DNA of 64,000 bases, from the NCBI RefSeq assembly GCF_003054045.1, contig NZ_QBKH01000009.1, forward strand, positions 1 through 64,000, in the 5' to 3' direction. The notes under the pieces were generated by a model that was given only the letters and a program-made list of their open reading frames with translations, was not told the origin of the DNA and made no database searches. Within the stretch, counting starts at the first letter, position 1. Each line of letters begins with the position of its first letter. Origin of the DNA: Sphingobacterium faecium. GTDB taxonomy: Bacteria > Bacteroidota > Bacteroidia > Sphingobacteriales > Sphingobacteriaceae. Positions 8,637 to 17,412 of the stretch are shown piece after piece. The translations under genes and the position numbers were made by a program.

Positions 8637-10016
8637 TTAAATAGCTTGACTGAATAATTGCATTTCGCTTTTTGATTTTTGTAATCTCAGATCAAATGCC
8701 ATACATACATTTCGAAGAAAAGATTTACCCAAAGAAGTGATGATAACCTGGTCCACCTCTATACGAACCACTCCTTCATCGATCATTTCTTGCAGTTTTT
8801 CCAAAATCGTCTCGTTACCCAAAAAGCCATTGGTCAATTTGGTCTCACCTTTACACATCAGATCTAAAATATGCCTTCTAATGATGACATCTTCTGCATC
8901 AAGTAAGTGACCTTTAACCACGGGCAATTGACCTTGATCTAACATCTGTTGATATTCTTCGACACGCTTGACATTCTGTGCAAAACCATTCCATGAATCG
9001 CTGATCGAAGAAACTCCCAAACCAATGAGTAAAGGGCGATAACGATCTGCATACCCCATAAAATTACGATGAAGTCTTTTTTCTTGGAATGCGATGAACA
9101 ATTCATCGTCTGGTTTTGCAAAGTGATCCATCCCGACATCCAGATAGCCTGCTTCTTGTATTAATTTCTTACCTCGGGTATACAAGGCCAACTTCTCCTC
9201 CCCTTGAGGCAAATCAAGTTCTGTATAGTGACGTTGCCCAGGCTTGATCCAGGGAACATGTGCATAACTGTAGAAAGAAATACGATCCGGATTTAGGATT
9301 AAAGATTCATTTATCGTTTCGGTTATGGTTTTTAAGTTTTGTTTGGGCAGACCGTATATCAAATCAAAATTAATAGAGGTGTATCCGATCGAGCGTGCTT
9401 CTTGCATGACACGTCTCACATCCGCAACATCTTGTCTTCTATTGATCGTAAATTGTACAAGTGGATCGAAATCTTGAATACCTAAACTTAATCTTCGAAA
9501 TCCCAATTGATATAACACATCAAGGTGTTCATAGGTCGTATTTCCCGGATGTGCTTCAAATGAAAAAGAAGCATCATCGGCTATTTGTGCATGAGCTAAA
9601 ATACCTTTGATCAATTTCGTCAAATGCTCTGGAGCAAAAAAAGTAGGGGTCCCACCACCGAGGTGAATTTCAGAAATCAAAGGCGCACCTTCCTTCAATA
9701 TTGCTGTATACATCCCCCACTCTTTCAGTAAACTATCGATATAGGGTAATTCAACTTTATGATTTTTTGTAATTCGGGTATTGCATCCACAATAAGTACA
9801 CAGACTTTCGCAAAAAGGCAAATGAATATATAAACTTATTCCTGAATCCTTTGATTTTTGATAAGTATGATATACGCTTTGCTTCCACCCTTGAACAGAA
9901 AATTGTTCATTATCCCAAAAAGGAACTGTTGGATAACTGGTGTAACGGGGTGCGGCAACATTATATTTTCGCACAAGCTCTTGTAATGCTATTCCACTAT
10001 TCGTTTTCATGGTCAT
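8637..10016 (-). CDS. hemN: Oxygen-independent coproporphyrinogen III dehydrogenase
   Basis: 459 residues, the usual length for HemN. It is a radical SAM enzyme: the cluster motif CESLCTYCGC (CxxxCxxC) lies near residue 69, after YTSYPTVPFW, with the glycine-rich GGGTPTFF following. It converts coproporphyrinogen III to protoporphyrinogen IX without oxygen, giving haem under low O2. The start ATG at 10016 lies 1 base after the stop of the upstream small gene; a second ATG two codons later is also possible. It is cotranscribed with ccoI and ccoS, as expected for haem supply to cbb3 oxidase. Confidence 0.95.
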   Translation of the reverse strand: MTMKTNSGIALQELVRKYNVAAPRYTSYPTVPFWDNEQFSVQGWKQSVYHTYQKSKDSGISLYIHLPFCESLCTYCGCNTRITKNHKVELPYIDSLLKEWGMYTAILKEGAPLISEIHLGGGTPTFFAPEHLTKLIKGILAHAQIADDASFSFEAHPGNTTYEHLDVLYQLGFRRLSLGIQDFDPLVQFTINRRQDVADVRRVMQEARSIGYTSINFDLIYGLPKQNLKTITETINESLILNPDRISFYSYAHVPWIKPGQRHYTELDLPQGEEKLALYTRGKKLIQEAGYLDVGMDHFAKPDDELFIAFQEKRLHRNFMGYADRYRPLLIGLGVSSISDSWNGFAQNVKRVEEYQQMLDQGQLPVVKGHLLDAEDVIIRRHILDLMCKGETKLTNGFLGNETILEKLQEMIDEGVVRIEVDQVIITSLGKSFLRNVCMAFDLRLQKSKSEMQLFSQAI

Positions 10017-10017
10017 C

Positions 10018-10431
10018 TTATAATTTCACTTTACACTCTTTTAAACAACAACAAGCAGCTCCGACACATTTACCCGCACCCCAAAGATTCAGGTTGCGAA
10101 TTGTTTGCTCGGCTATCCCTTTTGGAGTTTGATCCTCATAAGGGGTATTGGCAACTTGAATATCTAACTTTCCAGCTTCGATTAGATCAATATGTTCCGT
10201 ACCTAATGTACGTGTCAAAATGCGACTAACACCCATATTTTTTAATGTTCGCAACATCGAAGCTCCTAATATATCATGTGCAGAGATAATCACCACATCT
10301 TTTCCTGTAGCATAAACTTTTGTTTCTTCATTAAGCCCATTAGCAATTAAGGTCAAATGGTGCATTTTACCATTAGCGATTGCTAACAACTCTTTTTCAA
10401 AGGCCTGAATACTATAAACAACTACTTTCAT
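10018..10431 (-). CDS. Orphan D-lactate-dehydrogenase N-domain with Cys-rich tail
   Basis: 137 residues. Residues 1-115 resemble only the N-terminal substrate-binding domain of D-2-hydroxyacid dehydrogenases (start MKVVVYSIQAFEK, then GVSRILTRTLGTEHIDL and IQVANTPYEDQTPKGIAEQTI). The NAD-binding Rossmann domain and the catalytic Arg/Glu/His region are absent. The protein ends in CVGAACCCLKEC, five cysteines at 122, 127, 128, 129 and 133. It therefore cannot be a working dehydrogenase and might instead bind a metal or cluster. It is the first gene of the hemN-ccoI-ccoS operon and overlaps none of them. Function unknown; a role in haem or copper handling is only a guess from position. Confidence 0.8.
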   Translation of the reverse strand: MKVVVYSIQAFEKELLAIANGKMHHLTLIANGLNEETKVYATGKDVVIISAHDILGASMLRTLKNMGVSRILTRTLGTEHIDLIEAGKLDIQVANTPYEDQTPKGIAEQTIRNLNLWGAGKCVGAACCCLKECKVKL

Positions 10432-10467
10432 GCTATCTTTTTTGATATTCTAAATTGCGAACTAATA

Positions 10468-10475
10468 CAAAAGTA
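10468..10475 (-). promoter_or_regulatory. Promoter of the small gene-hemN-ccoI-ccoS operon
   Basis: On the minus strand TACTTTTG matches TAnnTTTG and lies 37 bases before the first start codon. No clear -33 box is seen, which fits an activated promoter. The CRP/FNR-like dyad at 10519-10534 is centred about 62 bases upstream of the likely transcription start, a spacing typical of class I activation. Confidence 0.5.
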
Positions 10476-10518
10476 AATAGTCTACAAATACCTGCACATG
10501 AACTTCATCAGCTTAAAA

Positions 10519-10534
10519 TGTGATTTACATCACA
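10519..10534. promoter_or_regulatory. CRP/FNR-family operator-like palindrome
   Basis: TGTGATTTACATCACA has perfect 5-base arms (TGTGA and TCACA) spaced by 6, the classic layout of CRP-family sites. It lies upstream of the hemN-ccoI-ccoS operon and just beyond the terminator of the receiver-CRP/FNR gene. The neighbouring regulator is a natural candidate to bind it. Its recognition helix is FNR-like rather than CRP-like, so the match is not certain. Confidence 0.6.
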
Positions 10535-10563
10535 ATATAATTCGTTATTAAAATCAGTTTTAA

Positions 10564-10608
10564 AACAAATAGGGGCTGAATCCGTAATGGATTCAGCCCC
10601 TATTTGTT
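10564..10608 (-). terminator. Strong hairpin terminator of the regulator gene
   Basis: Perfect 20-base arms (10564-10583 and 10589-10608) flank a 5-base loop, followed on the minus strand by a T-rich stretch. It ends the ettA-kinase-regulator transcript before the hemN operon promoter. Confidence 0.9.
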
Positions 10609-10626
10609 AATTGAGCAACAGTATTC

Positions 10627-11694
10627 TTATTGTTTGACTTTTCTTAGATTTTTAACAGAGAAGATACGTATCGCACTCTTCTCCTTTGCAATCAAATTTT
10701 CATCTCGAAAATCCGCCAGAACCCTTGAAATCGTTTCATTTGCCGTACCTGCAATCGTTGCAATACCTTCTCTGGAGATTTGAATCACACATTCATCTTT
10801 GACTGTGGTATCAACAGTTTTTTCAGCAATACTAACGAGTGCATTGGCTATTCGTTTACGAACAGTATCATAAGCAAAGGCGAGCAACTGCTCCTCTTTT
10901 TCTCTAATATTGCCTGTTAACAGTTTAATAAATTTACCCGCTATCAATGGTTTTCGATACAGTAATTCAAAGAAATCTTCCTTTGTGATTAGCGCAATTT
11001 CAGTTTTTTCTGTTGCTTCCACATTGTCCGAATATTTTTCATTGAGTAACATGGCTTCATAGCCTAAGTAAGCACCTGCAGACTGCATATCTGTAGAGAG
11101 TTCGCGGCCATCTGTATAACACAGGAAACTCCTCACTTGTCCACTTAAAACAAAATAGACAAATACCGGAGAATCTCCTTCTTCATATACAGATTGCTTT
11201 TTCTTAAACACTTTGACACGAGATTTTTCAATAAGTTCTCTTAATAAAAAATCTTGTTCTTCAGGGCTGAGATACAATGAATTTTTAATCGCTATAGCTT
11301 CCCCTATCTGTCCTCTTTTTTTGAAGCGAACATCAATGGCATTCAACAGTTCAACATCATCAAAGGGTTTTGTTAAATAATCATCTGCCCCCAATTCCAT
11401 CGCTTTGCGCATATCTGAACGCTCGGCTTTTGCTGTTAAGAAAATAAATGGAATATGCGCTGTCTCTTCATGTTTGCTTAAAATATACAGAACACCATAA
11501 CCATCGAGTTCAGGCATCATGATATCGCACAGAATCAGATCGGGTAAATGAGCTATTGCTAGATCGACACCAGTACGACCATTTTCTGCCGAAAGAACAT
11601 GATAGCGACCTGTTAGCTCAAGAATCTCTGCTGTTCCTTCTCTTATATCTGTATTATCCTCTATGATAAGTATTGTCTTCTTTTCCACCTCCAA
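10627..11694 (-). CDS. Response regulator fused to CRP/FNR DNA-binding module
   Basis: 355 residues. Receiver domain at 6-125: acidic pocket EDN, phosphoacceptor Asp57 in CDIMMPELDG, Lys109 in LTKP. A cyclic-nucleotide-binding-like beta domain follows at about 160-245, then a CRP-type winged helix at about 270-350. The recognition helix NETISRVL carries Glu320, Ser323 and Arg324, matching FNR Glu209, Ser212 and Arg213. No N-terminal cysteines for an FeS cluster exist, so the protein should take its signal by phosphorylation. It resembles FixJ and FixK/FNR joined in one chain. The start is a TTG right after the kinase stop (GTG two codons later is an alternative), with GGAGG close by, so coupled translation with the kinase is likely. 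It probably controls the adjacent hemN-cco operon. Confidence 0.88.
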   Translation of the reverse strand: MEVEKKTILIIEDNTDIREGTAEILELTGRYHVLSAENGRTGVDLAIAHLPDLILCDIMMPELDGYGVLYILSKHEETAHIPFIFLTAKAERSDMRKAMELGADDYLTKPFDDVELLNAIDVRFKKRGQIGEAIAIKNSLYLSPEEQDFLLRELIEKSRVKVFKKKQSVYEEGDSPVFVYFVLSGQVRSFLCYTDGRELSTDMQSAGAYLGYEAMLLNEKYSDNVEATEKTEIALITKEDFFELLYRKPLIAGKFIKLLTGNIREKEEQLLAFAYDTVRKRIANALVSIAEKTVDTTVKDECVIQISREGIATIAGTANETISRVLADFRDENLIAKEKSAIRIFSVKNLRKVKQ

Positions 11695-12885
11695 TTATTT
11701 ATTTTGAGTAAATACCATCTTTAAAAAAGTTCCTTCATTCAACGCTGATTTATATTCCATCAATCCATCCATCAGATGAACATAACGTTTTACGATATTC
11801 AATCCAAGACCAGTACCTGGAATATTTCCTGTATTATGCGCCCTAAAAAAGGGTTCGAACAGGTTTTTTTGCTCTTCCTCTGGAATACCAATGCCATTAT
11901 CGCGAACGGTTATGATACAGGTATCTGCTTCAATGATGGTATTAAATTCGATAAATGTATCCTCTCCAGAATATTTTATTGCATTTGAAATCAAATTTAC
12001 AACTGCATTTTTCAACAAATTAGCATCCATCATAAACACACCGACCTCTCCTGTATGTTGGTATACAATATGTTGATTTTTCTTACAGATCAATTGCATC
12101 TCTTCTGTAATTTCTTCAGCAAGTTCAACCACATTGATCATTTGTTTATTGACCGTAACAACACCCGCTTCCAGCTTTTCCAATGATAAAAAATCATTTA
12201 AGATACTGGTGAGCAATTGCACCGAATTTTTGATTTTGTTCGTATGTTTCATGACACTTGCAAAATCCGGTTTTTCAAGATATTTATCGATCAGTGACGC
12301 GGATAATTGTACCGAGCTCAGTGGTGTTCTAAATTCATGTGAAGCCATCGAAACGAATCTTGATTTCAACTGTCCTAATTCCTTCTCTTTTTCTAAAGAT
12401 TTCGAAACTTCGGCTTTTGTTTTCTCCAACTCGGATACCAGCATGATCAAGTCTTTCGTTCTTTCACTCACTTTTTGCTCCAGCTCAACCGCATGTTTTT
12501 TCAATCGGTTTTCCGCTGCTTTCTCTCTTGTAATATCATGTATAAAGCCTGTAAAGATATTTCTATTTTTATACCAGACTTCACTTACAGCCAAACGAAA
12601 AGGAAAGGTGGTTCCATCTTTCTTTCTTCCCAGAACCTCCCTTCCTATTCCAATGATCTTTTTATGCCCTGTTCTTTTATAATTATCGATATAGCTATCG
12701 TGATGACTCTGATCTGGTTCGGGCATTAACATCGAAACATTGTTGCCAATGACTTCTTCATCCGTATAGCCAAATAACTTACAAGCCGCCGGATTAATAG
12801 ATTCAATCAATCCCCGATTATCGATCGTAATGATACCATCGATTGCATGATCAATAATTGCTTCTAAAAGCTTCGCGCTTTCCAT
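11695..12885 (-). CDS. FixL-like haem-PAS sensor histidine kinase
   Basis: 396 residues, no membrane helices. PAS domain at 1-120, coiled coil at about 122-172, HisKA with SHEFRTP (phospho-His183), then HATPase motifs with the N-box NAIKYS and GTGLGLNIV. The PAS domain keeps the FixL signature without gaps. HHDSY places His62 at the haem-ligand position (B. japonicum FixL His200), and IIGIGR places Arg82 at the O2-regulating Arg220. Ile77, Ile78, Leu98 and Val100 line the expected haem pocket. FixL residues Arg206 and His214 correspond to Asn68 and Lys76. The likely role is a cytoplasmic oxygen sensor that phosphorylates the next gene's regulator. It begins 3 bases after the ettA stop. Confidence 0.88.
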   Translation of the reverse strand: MESAKLLEAIIDHAIDGIITIDNRGLIESINPAACKLFGYTDEEVIGNNVSMLMPEPDQSHHDSYIDNYKRTGHKKIIGIGREVLGRKKDGTTFPFRLAVSEVWYKNRNIFTGFIHDITREKAAENRLKKHAVELEQKVSERTKDLIMLVSELEKTKAEVSKSLEKEKELGQLKSRFVSMASHEFRTPLSSVQLSASLIDKYLEKPDFASVMKHTNKIKNSVQLLTSILNDFLSLEKLEAGVVTVNKQMINVVELAEEITEEMQLICKKNQHIVYQHTGEVGVFMMDANLLKNAVVNLISNAIKYSGEDTFIEFNTIIEADTCIITVRDNGIGIPEEEQKNLFEPFFRAHNTGNIPGTGLGLNIVKRYVHLMDGLMEYKSALNEGTFLKMVFTQNK

Positions 12886-12888
12886 GAA

Positions 12889-14571
12889 TTACTTCACTAA
12901 TTTTTTATATTTAAGACGGTGTGGCGTGACATCACCAATTCTTTTCTTTCTGTTTTCCTCATATTCTGAATAGTTACCCTCAAAGAAATAAACCTGAGAA
13001 TCACCTTCAAATGCCAGGATATGGGTACAAATACGATCTAGGAACCATCTATCGTGGGAAATAACTACTGCACAACCACCAAAATTCTCTAAACCTTCTT
13101 CCAAAGCACGTAGCGTATTCACATCGATATCATTGGTAGGCTCATCCAGAAGAAGTACGTTTGAACTCTTCTTTAAGGTAATCGCTAAGTGCACGCGGTT
13201 ACGTTCCCCACCAGACAATACACCGACTTTCTTTTGTTGGTCAGCACCGTTAAAGTTGAATTTGGAGACGTAAGCTCTAGAGTTGGAAGAACGATTGCCC
13301 AGCATGATGTTTTCATTACCATCGGTAATATTTTCCCATACCGATTTCTCTGGATCCAAATCATCATGATTTTGATCGACATAACCAAGCACTACAGTTT
13401 CACCCACTTTGAAAGTACCCGTATCCGGTTGCTCTTGACCTGTAATCAAGCGGAACAAAGTAGTTTTACCAGCACCATTGGGACCAATGATACCAACAAT
13501 ACCAGCAGGAGGAAGAGAGAAACTTAAATTTTCAAATAAAATACGATCTCCGTAAGATTTCGAAATATTATCCGCTTCAATCACGACATTTCCTAAGCGC
13601 GGTCCTGGCGGGATAAATAGTTCTAATTTCTCTTCACGGTCTTTCGTTTCCTCTGACGCTAATTTCTCGTAATTATGAAGACGTGCTTTAGATTTGGCAT
13701 GTCTAGCTTTTGGAGCCATACGTACCCATTCCAATTCACGTTCTAATGTTTTCTGACGTTTAGATTCGGTCTTTTCCTCTTGTGCTAGGCGTTTAGATTT
13801 TTGATCTAACCAAGAAGAGTAATTTCCTTTCCAAGGCAAACCTTCACCGCGGTCCAGTTCTAAAATCCATCCCGCTACATTATCTAAGAAGTAACGATCG
13901 TGGGTCACAGCAATGACCGTTCCTTTATATTGTTTTAAATGTTGTTCTAACCAGTCAATAGACTCGGCATCCAAGTGATTGGTAGGCTCATCCAGCAATA
14001 AAACATCAGGTTCTTGTAATAAAAGGCGACACATTGCTACACGTCGACGCTCACCTCCTGACAAATTGGCAATCTTAGCATCTGGCTCTGGACAACGTAA
14101 AGCATCCATTGCACGCTCCAATTTTGAATCAATTTCCCAAGCATTTGTAGCATCAATAATATCTTGAAGCTCACCTTGTCTGCTTAATAGCTTATCCATC
14201 TCATCGGCATTCTCATACACTTCAGGTAAGCCAAATTTTTCGTTTATTTCTTCGTACTCTTTTAAAATAGCGGTTATTTCTGCAACACCTTCTTGAACGA
14301 TTTCAAGCACCGTTTTTTCTGGATCCAAAATAGGTTCTTGGGCTAAATAGCCTACAGAATAACCTGGAGAGAATACTACTTCACCTTGAAAAGATTTATC
14401 TAAACCGGCAATGATTTTTAATAATGAAGATTTACCAGAACCGTTAAGACCGATTACACCAATCTTTGCACCGTAGAAAAAAGAAAGGTAAATGTTTTTT
14501 AAAACTTGTTTTTGAGGAGGGTAAATTTTGTTGACACCCGCCATTGAAAAGATTATTTTTTCGTCTGACAT
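12889..14571 (-). CDS. ettA: ABC-F protein EttA (energy-dependent translational throttle)
   Basis: 560 residues from the ATG at 14571. An upstream in-frame TTG at 14580 is less likely. Two ABC cassettes are seen: Walker A GLNGSGKSS with LSGGERRR and DEPTNHLD in the first, GPNGAGKTT with LSGGERNR and DEPTNDID in the second. The linker between them is charged. There are no membrane segments, as in the ABC-F class. Length and motifs fit EttA, which binds the ribosomal E site and gates early elongation according to ATP/ADP level. Its 3-base spacing to the haem-PAS kinase suggests a shared transcript. Confidence 0.92.
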   Translation of the reverse strand: MSDEKIIFSMAGVNKIYPPQKQVLKNIYLSFFYGAKIGVIGLNGSGKSSLLKIIAGLDKSFQGEVVFSPGYSVGYLAQEPILDPEKTVLEIVQEGVAEITAILKEYEEINEKFGLPEVYENADEMDKLLSRQGELQDIIDATNAWEIDSKLERAMDALRCPEPDAKIANLSGGERRRVAMCRLLLQEPDVLLLDEPTNHLDAESIDWLEQHLKQYKGTVIAVTHDRYFLDNVAGWILELDRGEGLPWKGNYSSWLDQKSKRLAQEEKTESKRQKTLERELEWVRMAPKARHAKSKARLHNYEKLASEETKDREEKLELFIPPGPRLGNVVIEADNISKSYGDRILFENLSFSLPPAGIVGIIGPNGAGKTTLFRLITGQEQPDTGTFKVGETVVLGYVDQNHDDLDPEKSVWENITDGNENIMLGNRSSNSRAYVSKFNFNGADQQKKVGVLSGGERNRVHLAITLKKSSNVLLLDEPTNDIDVNTLRALEEGLENFGGCAVVISHDRWFLDRICTHILAFEGDSQVYFFEGNYSEYEENRKKRIGDVTPHRLKYKKLVK

Positions 14572-14753
14572 ACTAATCAATTATACTTTATTTGGACAAT
14601 AAATACACACAAATGTAAACTTTTATACTGACATTTTGATCGATTTAATAGCATGGCTTAATTGTTGATAAATATTACTAAAATATTAAGGATTGATAAA
14701 GTAAATTTATTACATTTATATCATTCTTGGTCATTAAAAGAAAGGTAAATTAC

Positions 14754-17288
14754 ATGGAAGCAAAATTTTCACCGCGCGTAAAAGATGTCATATCGTACAG
14801 TAGAGAAGAGGCTTTGAGGTTGCGTCACGATTATATTGGCACAGAACATTTGTTGTTAGGTTTGATTCGTGAAGGTGATGGCATGGCAATCAAGATCCTG
14901 AGAAATATCGGGATTGACACTGCAGCTTTACGACAGTCTGTAGAGGAAGCCGTGAAAAGCTCAGCTGTATCTCGCACCCCTATTGGCAATATGCCACTTA
15001 CTAAACAAGCAGAAAAAGTACTTAAAATCACATATTTAGAAGCTAAAATTTTTAAAAGTGAAATTATAGGAACGGAACATTTGCTATTAGCGATATTAAG
15101 AGATGAGGATAATATCGCATCTCAAATATTACAGCAATATCAAGTGAGTTATGATATTTTCAAAGCGGAAGTAGAACAGAATAAAACTACGATTCGTGAT
15201 GAAGCTCCAGGTTCGTCAACTGGTGATGACGATTATCCTGAAGAAGAGCAATTCATCCAGCCTAAAAAGGTTTCTGACATCAAATCTAAAACTCCGGTTT
15301 TGGATAACTTTGGCCGTGACTTAACAAAGGCTGCTGAAGAAGGTCGTCTGGATCCGATAGTAGGTCGTGAAAAGGAAATAGAACGTGTTTCTCAAATCTT
15401 ATCACGCCGTAAGAAAAACAATCCGTTGTTGATCGGTGAGCCAGGTGTTGGTAAATCTGCTATTGCAGAAGGACTGGCGCTACGTATCGTACAACGTAAG
15501 GTATCACGTGTGTTGTTCAACAAACGTGTTGTTACGCTTGACTTGGCTTCTTTAGTGGCGGGTACCAAGTACCGCGGTCAGTTTGAAGAGCGCATGAAAG
15601 CTGTGATGAACGAGTTGGAAAAATCTCCAGATGTAATTTTATTCATCGATGAGATTCATACGATTGTAGGTGCTGGTGGAGCTTCGGGTTCATTAGATGC
15701 ATCTAACATGTTCAAACCTGCATTAGCAAGAGGTGAGATTCAATGTATCGGAGCTACGACATTGGATGAATATCGTCAGTACATTGAAAAAGATGGCGCA
15801 TTAGACCGTCGTTTTCAACGGGTCACGATTGAACCTGCTACGCATGATGAGACTATTGAGATTTTGAATCGTATTAAAGAAAAATACGAGGAACATCATA
15901 ATGTCAACTACACTCCAGAAGCGATTGAAGCTTGTGTAAGCTTAACGACTCGTTATATTACGGACCGTTTCTTACCAGACAAAGCGATTGATGCTTTGGA
16001 TGAGGCAGGATCGCGTGTGCATTTGACGAACATTCATGTTCCGCAAACGATTATTGATATTGAAGAGAAGATCGAAGAAATCAAATTAGAGAAAAATCGT
16101 GTTGTACGTAGTCAAAAATATGAAGAGGCTGCTAAACTAAGGGATACTGAGAAAAAACTTTTGGAGGAACTTGACCGTGAGAAGATCGCATGGGAAGAAG
16201 AAACCAAAGCGAAGCGTTATGTCGTTAGTGAAGATAATGTAGCAGAAGTTGTCTCGATGATGACAGGGATTCCTGTTCAACGTGTTAGCCAAACAGATAG
16301 CCAAAAACTACTGAATATGGGTGACTTGATGAAAAATAGAATCATCGGACAGGACGACGCGGTACAAAAGTTAGTGAAAGCTATCCAACGTACTCGTGCG
16401 GGTTTAAAAGATCCGAAGAAGCCCATTGGTTCATTCATCTTCCTTGGTCCAACAGGTGTTGGTAAAACGGAGTTAGCGAAAGAATTAGCACGTTTTATGT
16501 TTGATTCTGAAGATGCATTGATCCAGATCGACATGAGTGAATACATGGAGAAATTTGCGATATCACGTTTAGTGGGAGCGCCTCCAGGATATGTTGGTTA
16601 TGAAGAAGGTGGTCAACTGACTGAGAAAGTTCGTCGTAAACCTTATGCGGTCATCTTATTGGATGAGATTGAAAAAGCACATCCTGATGTTTTCAACTTA
16701 TTGTTGCAGGTATTGGATGAAGGACAATTGACAGATAGCTTAGGTCGTAAAGTTGATTTTAGAAATACGATCATCATTATGACTTCAAATATTGGAGCTC
16801 GCCAGTTGAAGGAGTTCGGTCAAGGTGTTGGTTTTACCACTGCGGCAAAAACAACTCAAACAGATTCTCATTCGAGATCGGTTATTGAAACAGCTCTGAA
16901 ACGTGCCTTTGCTCCTGAGTTCTTAAATCGTATTGATGATGTGATTGTTTTCAATTCATTATCCAAAGAGAATATTTTCAAAATCATTGATATTGAATTG
17001 AGATCTCTATTCGGTAGAATTACAGATTTAGGTTATACCATTGATTTGACTGTAGCTGCTAAAGAGTTTATTGCAGAGAAAGGATACGACACTAATTTTG
17101 GAGCCCGTCCATTAAAACGAGCAATTCAAAAATATTTAGAAGATCCAATTGCTGAAGAAATCTTAAAAGGCGATATCAAAGCTGGCGATCGTTTAAAAGT
17201 TGATTTAAACGCTGAAACGAAAGAAATAGAAGTAGTTGCAGACCGATCAGAAACACCGATTGAACCTGCTGATAAGAAAGAGGACTAA
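14754..17288 (+). CDS. clpC: ClpC-type AAA+ unfoldase
   Basis: 844 residues from the ATG at 14754. A TTG at 14727 in frame is less likely, since homologues begin near MEAKFSPRVKDV. Two Clp_N repeats (about 1-150), AAA-1 with Walker A GEPGVGKSA, a UVR-type coiled insertion (EEAAKLRDTEKKL), AAA-2 with GPTGVGKTE, and a C-terminal ClpB-D2-small domain. It unfolds substrates for ClpP proteolysis. No clpP is nearby, which is common. It is divergent from ettA across about 180 bases and ends at a hairpin terminator at 17309. Confidence 0.93.
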   Translation: MEAKFSPRVKDVISYSREEALRLRHDYIGTEHLLLGLIREGDGMAIKILRNIGIDTAALRQSVEEAVKSSAVSRTPIGNMPLTKQAEKVLKITYLEAKIFKSEIIGTEHLLLAILRDEDNIASQILQQYQVSYDIFKAEVEQNKTTIRDEAPGSSTGDDDYPEEEQFIQPKKVSDIKSKTPVLDNFGRDLTKAAEEGRLDPIVGREKEIERVSQILSRRKKNNPLLIGEPGVGKSAIAEGLALRIVQRKVSRVLFNKRVVTLDLASLVAGTKYRGQFEERMKAVMNELEKSPDVILFIDEIHTIVGAGGASGSLDASNMFKPALARGEIQCIGATTLDEYRQYIEKDGALDRRFQRVTIEPATHDETIEILNRIKEKYEEHHNVNYTPEAIEACVSLTTRYITDRFLPDKAIDALDEAGSRVHLTNIHVPQTIIDIEEKIEEIKLEKNRVVRSQKYEEAAKLRDTEKKLLEELDREKIAWEEETKAKRYVVSEDNVAEVVSMMTGIPVQRVSQTDSQKLLNMGDLMKNRIIGQDDAVQKLVKAIQRTRAGLKDPKKPIGSFIFLGPTGVGKTELAKELARFMFDSEDALIQIDMSEYMEKFAISRLVGAPPGYVGYEEGGQLTEKVRRKPYAVILLDEIEKAHPDVFNLLLQVLDEGQLTDSLGRKVDFRNTIIIMTSNIGARQLKEFGQGVGFTTAAKTTQTDSHSRSVIETALKRAFAPEFLNRIDDVIVFNSLSKENIFKIIDIELRSLFGRITDLGYTIDLTVAAKEFIAEKGYDTNFGARPLKRAIQKYLEDPIAEEILKGDIKAGDRLKVDLNAETKEIEVVADRSETPIEPADKKED

Positions 17289-17308
17289 TAGAATTTTATT
17301 AATTTATA

Positions 17309-17337
17309 AAAATGCACCATAATGGTGCATTTTTTGT
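17309..17337 (+). terminator. Terminator after clpC
   Basis: The 11-base arms AAATGCACCAT and ATGGTGCATTT are almost contiguous and run into a T-tract, 23 bases after the clpC stop. Confidence 0.85.
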
Positions 17338-17412
17338 TAGAAGTGTTAATAGAATGTTAAACTTTTTTAGTGAACGGCAGTCTTACAAATACGAAACAAA
17401 ATAATTATAGAT

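Noticed and set aside
9851..10132. Plus-strand frame across the hemN start region
   Set aside because: It overlaps hemN and the small operon gene in antisense and has no protein-like features.
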